The notes beneath the pieces are model-generated. The model was given only the letters and a program-made list of their open reading frames with translations, was not told where the DNA came from and made no database searches. Source: Crocinitomicaceae bacterium (GTDB lineage Bacteria > Bacteroidota > Bacteroidia > Flavobacteriales_D > Crocinitomicaceae). Taken from it: a stretch of DNA of 7,135 nucleotides. Every line of letters begins with the position of its first letter. The stretch's first letter is position 1. Location: assembly GCA_024643585.1 (NCBI GenBank), contig JAHEMP010000117.1:1-7135 (forward strand). The letters run 5' to 3'. The position numbers were made by a program, and so were the translations under genes. Below are positions 5,808 through 7,135 of the stretch, piece by piece.

Positions 5808-7135
5808 ATGAGTAATTTTTTCAAGTTTCTTTGCGTTGTTTTAGTTGTTATTTTGGCCTCATGTGGAGATACCGAGGTGACAGAAACGGCCATAACTGAG
5901 GGCAAAGGGGGAGTTTTCTACGGAGGAATATTGAAGTTTCAATCACCAGAAAAAGTAGATGTTTTGTTCCCATTAGCTGCGACCAACTCCTATTCTAGGA
6001 ATATCACTTGCCAAATGTTCGAAACTTTGCTCAAGACAGATATGCGCACCATGCGCACAGTTCCTAATCTTGCTAAAGCCTATTCAATTTCAGAAAGCGG
6101 CACCATTTATACTTTTGTTATTCGCAATGATGTTTATTTTCATGATGACGAATGTTTTAACGATGAAAAAAGGAAATTGACGGTTCAAGACGTTAAATAT
6201 TCCTTGGATCTGGCTTGTTCTGGGCTAGACATTAACAAAGCAAGTTATTTACTCGATAATAAGATAAAGGGGGCAAAAAAATTCCACGATAGGTCGAGAA
6301 CTAGATTGCCCAAAGGGGGTGTTTCAGGTATTTCCATTTTGAATGATTCTGTCGTCCAAATTGAGTTGATTGAAGCTTTTTCAGGATTTGAGAAAATAAT
6401 GTCGCACAATAGTATTTCAATGGTTGCTCACGAGGCCGTAGAAATGTACGGTAAGGATATAGATCTGCACCCGGTGGGTACAGGTCCTTTTCAATTGCTT
6501 GAATACTCGAAGGATATTATTTCATTGAAACGTTTTCCGAATTATTGGAAACAGGACAAATTCGGTAATCGTTTGCCCTATTTGGAAGGGGTAGAAATGA
6601 CCTATTCTGAAGGTAAAAAGGAAGAATTTGAAAGTTTCAGACGGGAAGAAATAGACATTGTTTTAAATATTCCTGTTGATCAAATCGACAATATTCTGGG
6701 GTCGCTTGTGGACGCTCAAAATGGTGAAAACGTTATTCATAAAGTAATGTCTGAGCCTAGTATGAGCATCACCTACATTGGGTTTGCCAACGAAAGCAAA
6801 GAATTCAAAGACGTTCGAGTTAGACAAGCATTTAACATGGCTGTAAACAGAACAGAATTGGTCAACAATTGGCTTGGAGGTGAAGGTTGGCCAGCGGAAC
6901 ATGGGTTCATTCCACCACTCGATTTCTACCCGAACGATGACGTCAAACCATTGGGTTTTGATACTATAGCTGCGAAACGATTAATGGCAGAAGCTGGTTA
7001 CCCGAAAGGAAGAGGTTTTCCAGAGTTGGAAATATATGTGAACGCCAAGAAAAATTCTCCAGGTCTGAAAATGGTTATGGGTATTATCGAACAACTTAAT
7101 CGAAATTTGGGGCTGAATTTGAAAGCAAAACTTTG
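5808..7135 (+). CDS. Family 5 ABC transporter solute-binding lipoprotein, 3' end missing
   Basis: This reading frame stays open to the window edge: 442 codons plus two bases, with no stop. It encodes an extracytoplasmic solute-binding protein of family 5 (SBP_bac_5, the OppA/DppA group), which usually captures oligopeptides, sometimes nickel or sugars, for an ABC importer. The N-terminus is a lipoprotein signal with lipobox LASC ending at C19, so it should be lipid-anchored. Family marks are DVKYSLD (128-134), the signature HPVGTGPF (221-228), LKRFPNYW (240-247), VRQAFNMAVNR (338-348) and AKRLMAEAGYPKG (389-401). Family members usually run to about 500-600 residues, so perhaps 60-150 are missing. 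The start is firm because an in-frame TAG at 5799-5801 lies just upstream. Acidic residues follow the cysteine (GDTEVTE), as in some surface-exported lipoproteins. No permease or ATPase gene is visible; they could lie beyond the window or elsewhere. The ligand cannot be told from this sequence. Confidence 0.93.
   Translation, partial: MSNFFKFLCVVLVVILASCGDTEVTETAITEGKGGVFYGGILKFQSPEKVDVLFPLAATNSYSRNITCQMFETLLKTDMRTMRTVPNLAKAYSISESGTIYTFVIRNDVYFHDDECFNDEKRKLTVQDVKYSLDLACSGLDINKASYLLDNKIKGAKKFHDRSRTRLPKGGVSGISILNDSVVQIELIEAFSGFEKIMSHNSISMVAHEAVEMYGKDIDLHPVGTGPFQLLEYSKDIISLKRFPNYWKQDKFGNRLPYLEGVEMTYSEGKKEEFESFRREEIDIVLNIPVDQIDNILGSLVDAQNGENVIHKVMSEPSMSITYIGFANESKEFKDVRVRQAFNMAVNRTELVNNWLGGEGWPAEHGFIPPLDFYPNDDVKPLGFDTIAAKRLMAEAGYPKGRGFPELEIYVNAKKNSPGLKMVMGIIEQLNRNLGLNLKAKL

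Noticed and set aside
1..7135. tRNA or rRNA genes, CRISPR arrays, insertion sequences, attachment sites or replication origins.
   Set aside because: By eye on both strands no tRNA-like cloverleaf, regularly spaced repeat, transposase gene or other such element was found. A small structured RNA could still be missed without a covariance-model search.

Overview
The window reads as an ordinary chromosomal segment of a Bacteroidota bacterium, most likely a flavobacterium-like member of the Flavobacteriales. The reasons are AT-rich coding sequence, starts preceded by A-rich stretches rather than clear Shine-Dalgarno sequences, promoter candidates matching the Bacteroidota TTG / TAnnTTTG pattern, a PPK2 kinase with a class III-like sequence, and two lipoproteins with acidic residues just after the lipid-anchored cysteine. 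The species cannot be named from this sequence alone.

Layout. Plus strand: a HerA-like ATPase of the DUF853/YjgR family (8-1630); an 88-base gap holding an imperfect palindrome that looks like a dispersed repeat; a lipoprotein of the endonuclease/exonuclease/phosphatase (EEP) family (1719-2774); and a PPK2-type polyphosphate kinase (2774-3556) whose start codon overlaps the EEP stop. A hairpin-rich convergent gap (3557-3631) follows. Minus strand: plsC-like acyltransferase (3958-4701), then gatC (3632-3925) downstream of it. Plus strand again, divergent from plsC: trpS (4791-5759) and the 5' part of a family 5 solute-binding lipoprotein (5808 to the window end, still open). No stretch over 300 bases lacks a gene, and I see no tRNA, rRNA, CRISPR array, insertion sequence or phage gene.

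How the genes relate. GatC and TrpS supply charged tRNAs, and the acyltransferase serves phospholipid synthesis. The EEP-PPK2 pair is the only tightly coupled pair. It joins an exported phosphoesterase or nuclease to a cytoplasmic enzyme that uses polyphosphate to phosphorylate nucleotides, so a shared role in phosphate or nucleotide salvage is possible but unproven. The HerA-like ATPase next to a nuclease-fold protein superficially resembles a defence pair, but the nuclease-fold protein has a lipoprotein signal and should sit outside the cytoplasm.

I found no convincing new system. The points most worth checking are the palindrome at 1652-1714, the ambiguous start of the EEP gene, the EF-hand-like loop at the PPK2 N-terminus, and the acidic residues after both lipoprotein cysteines.
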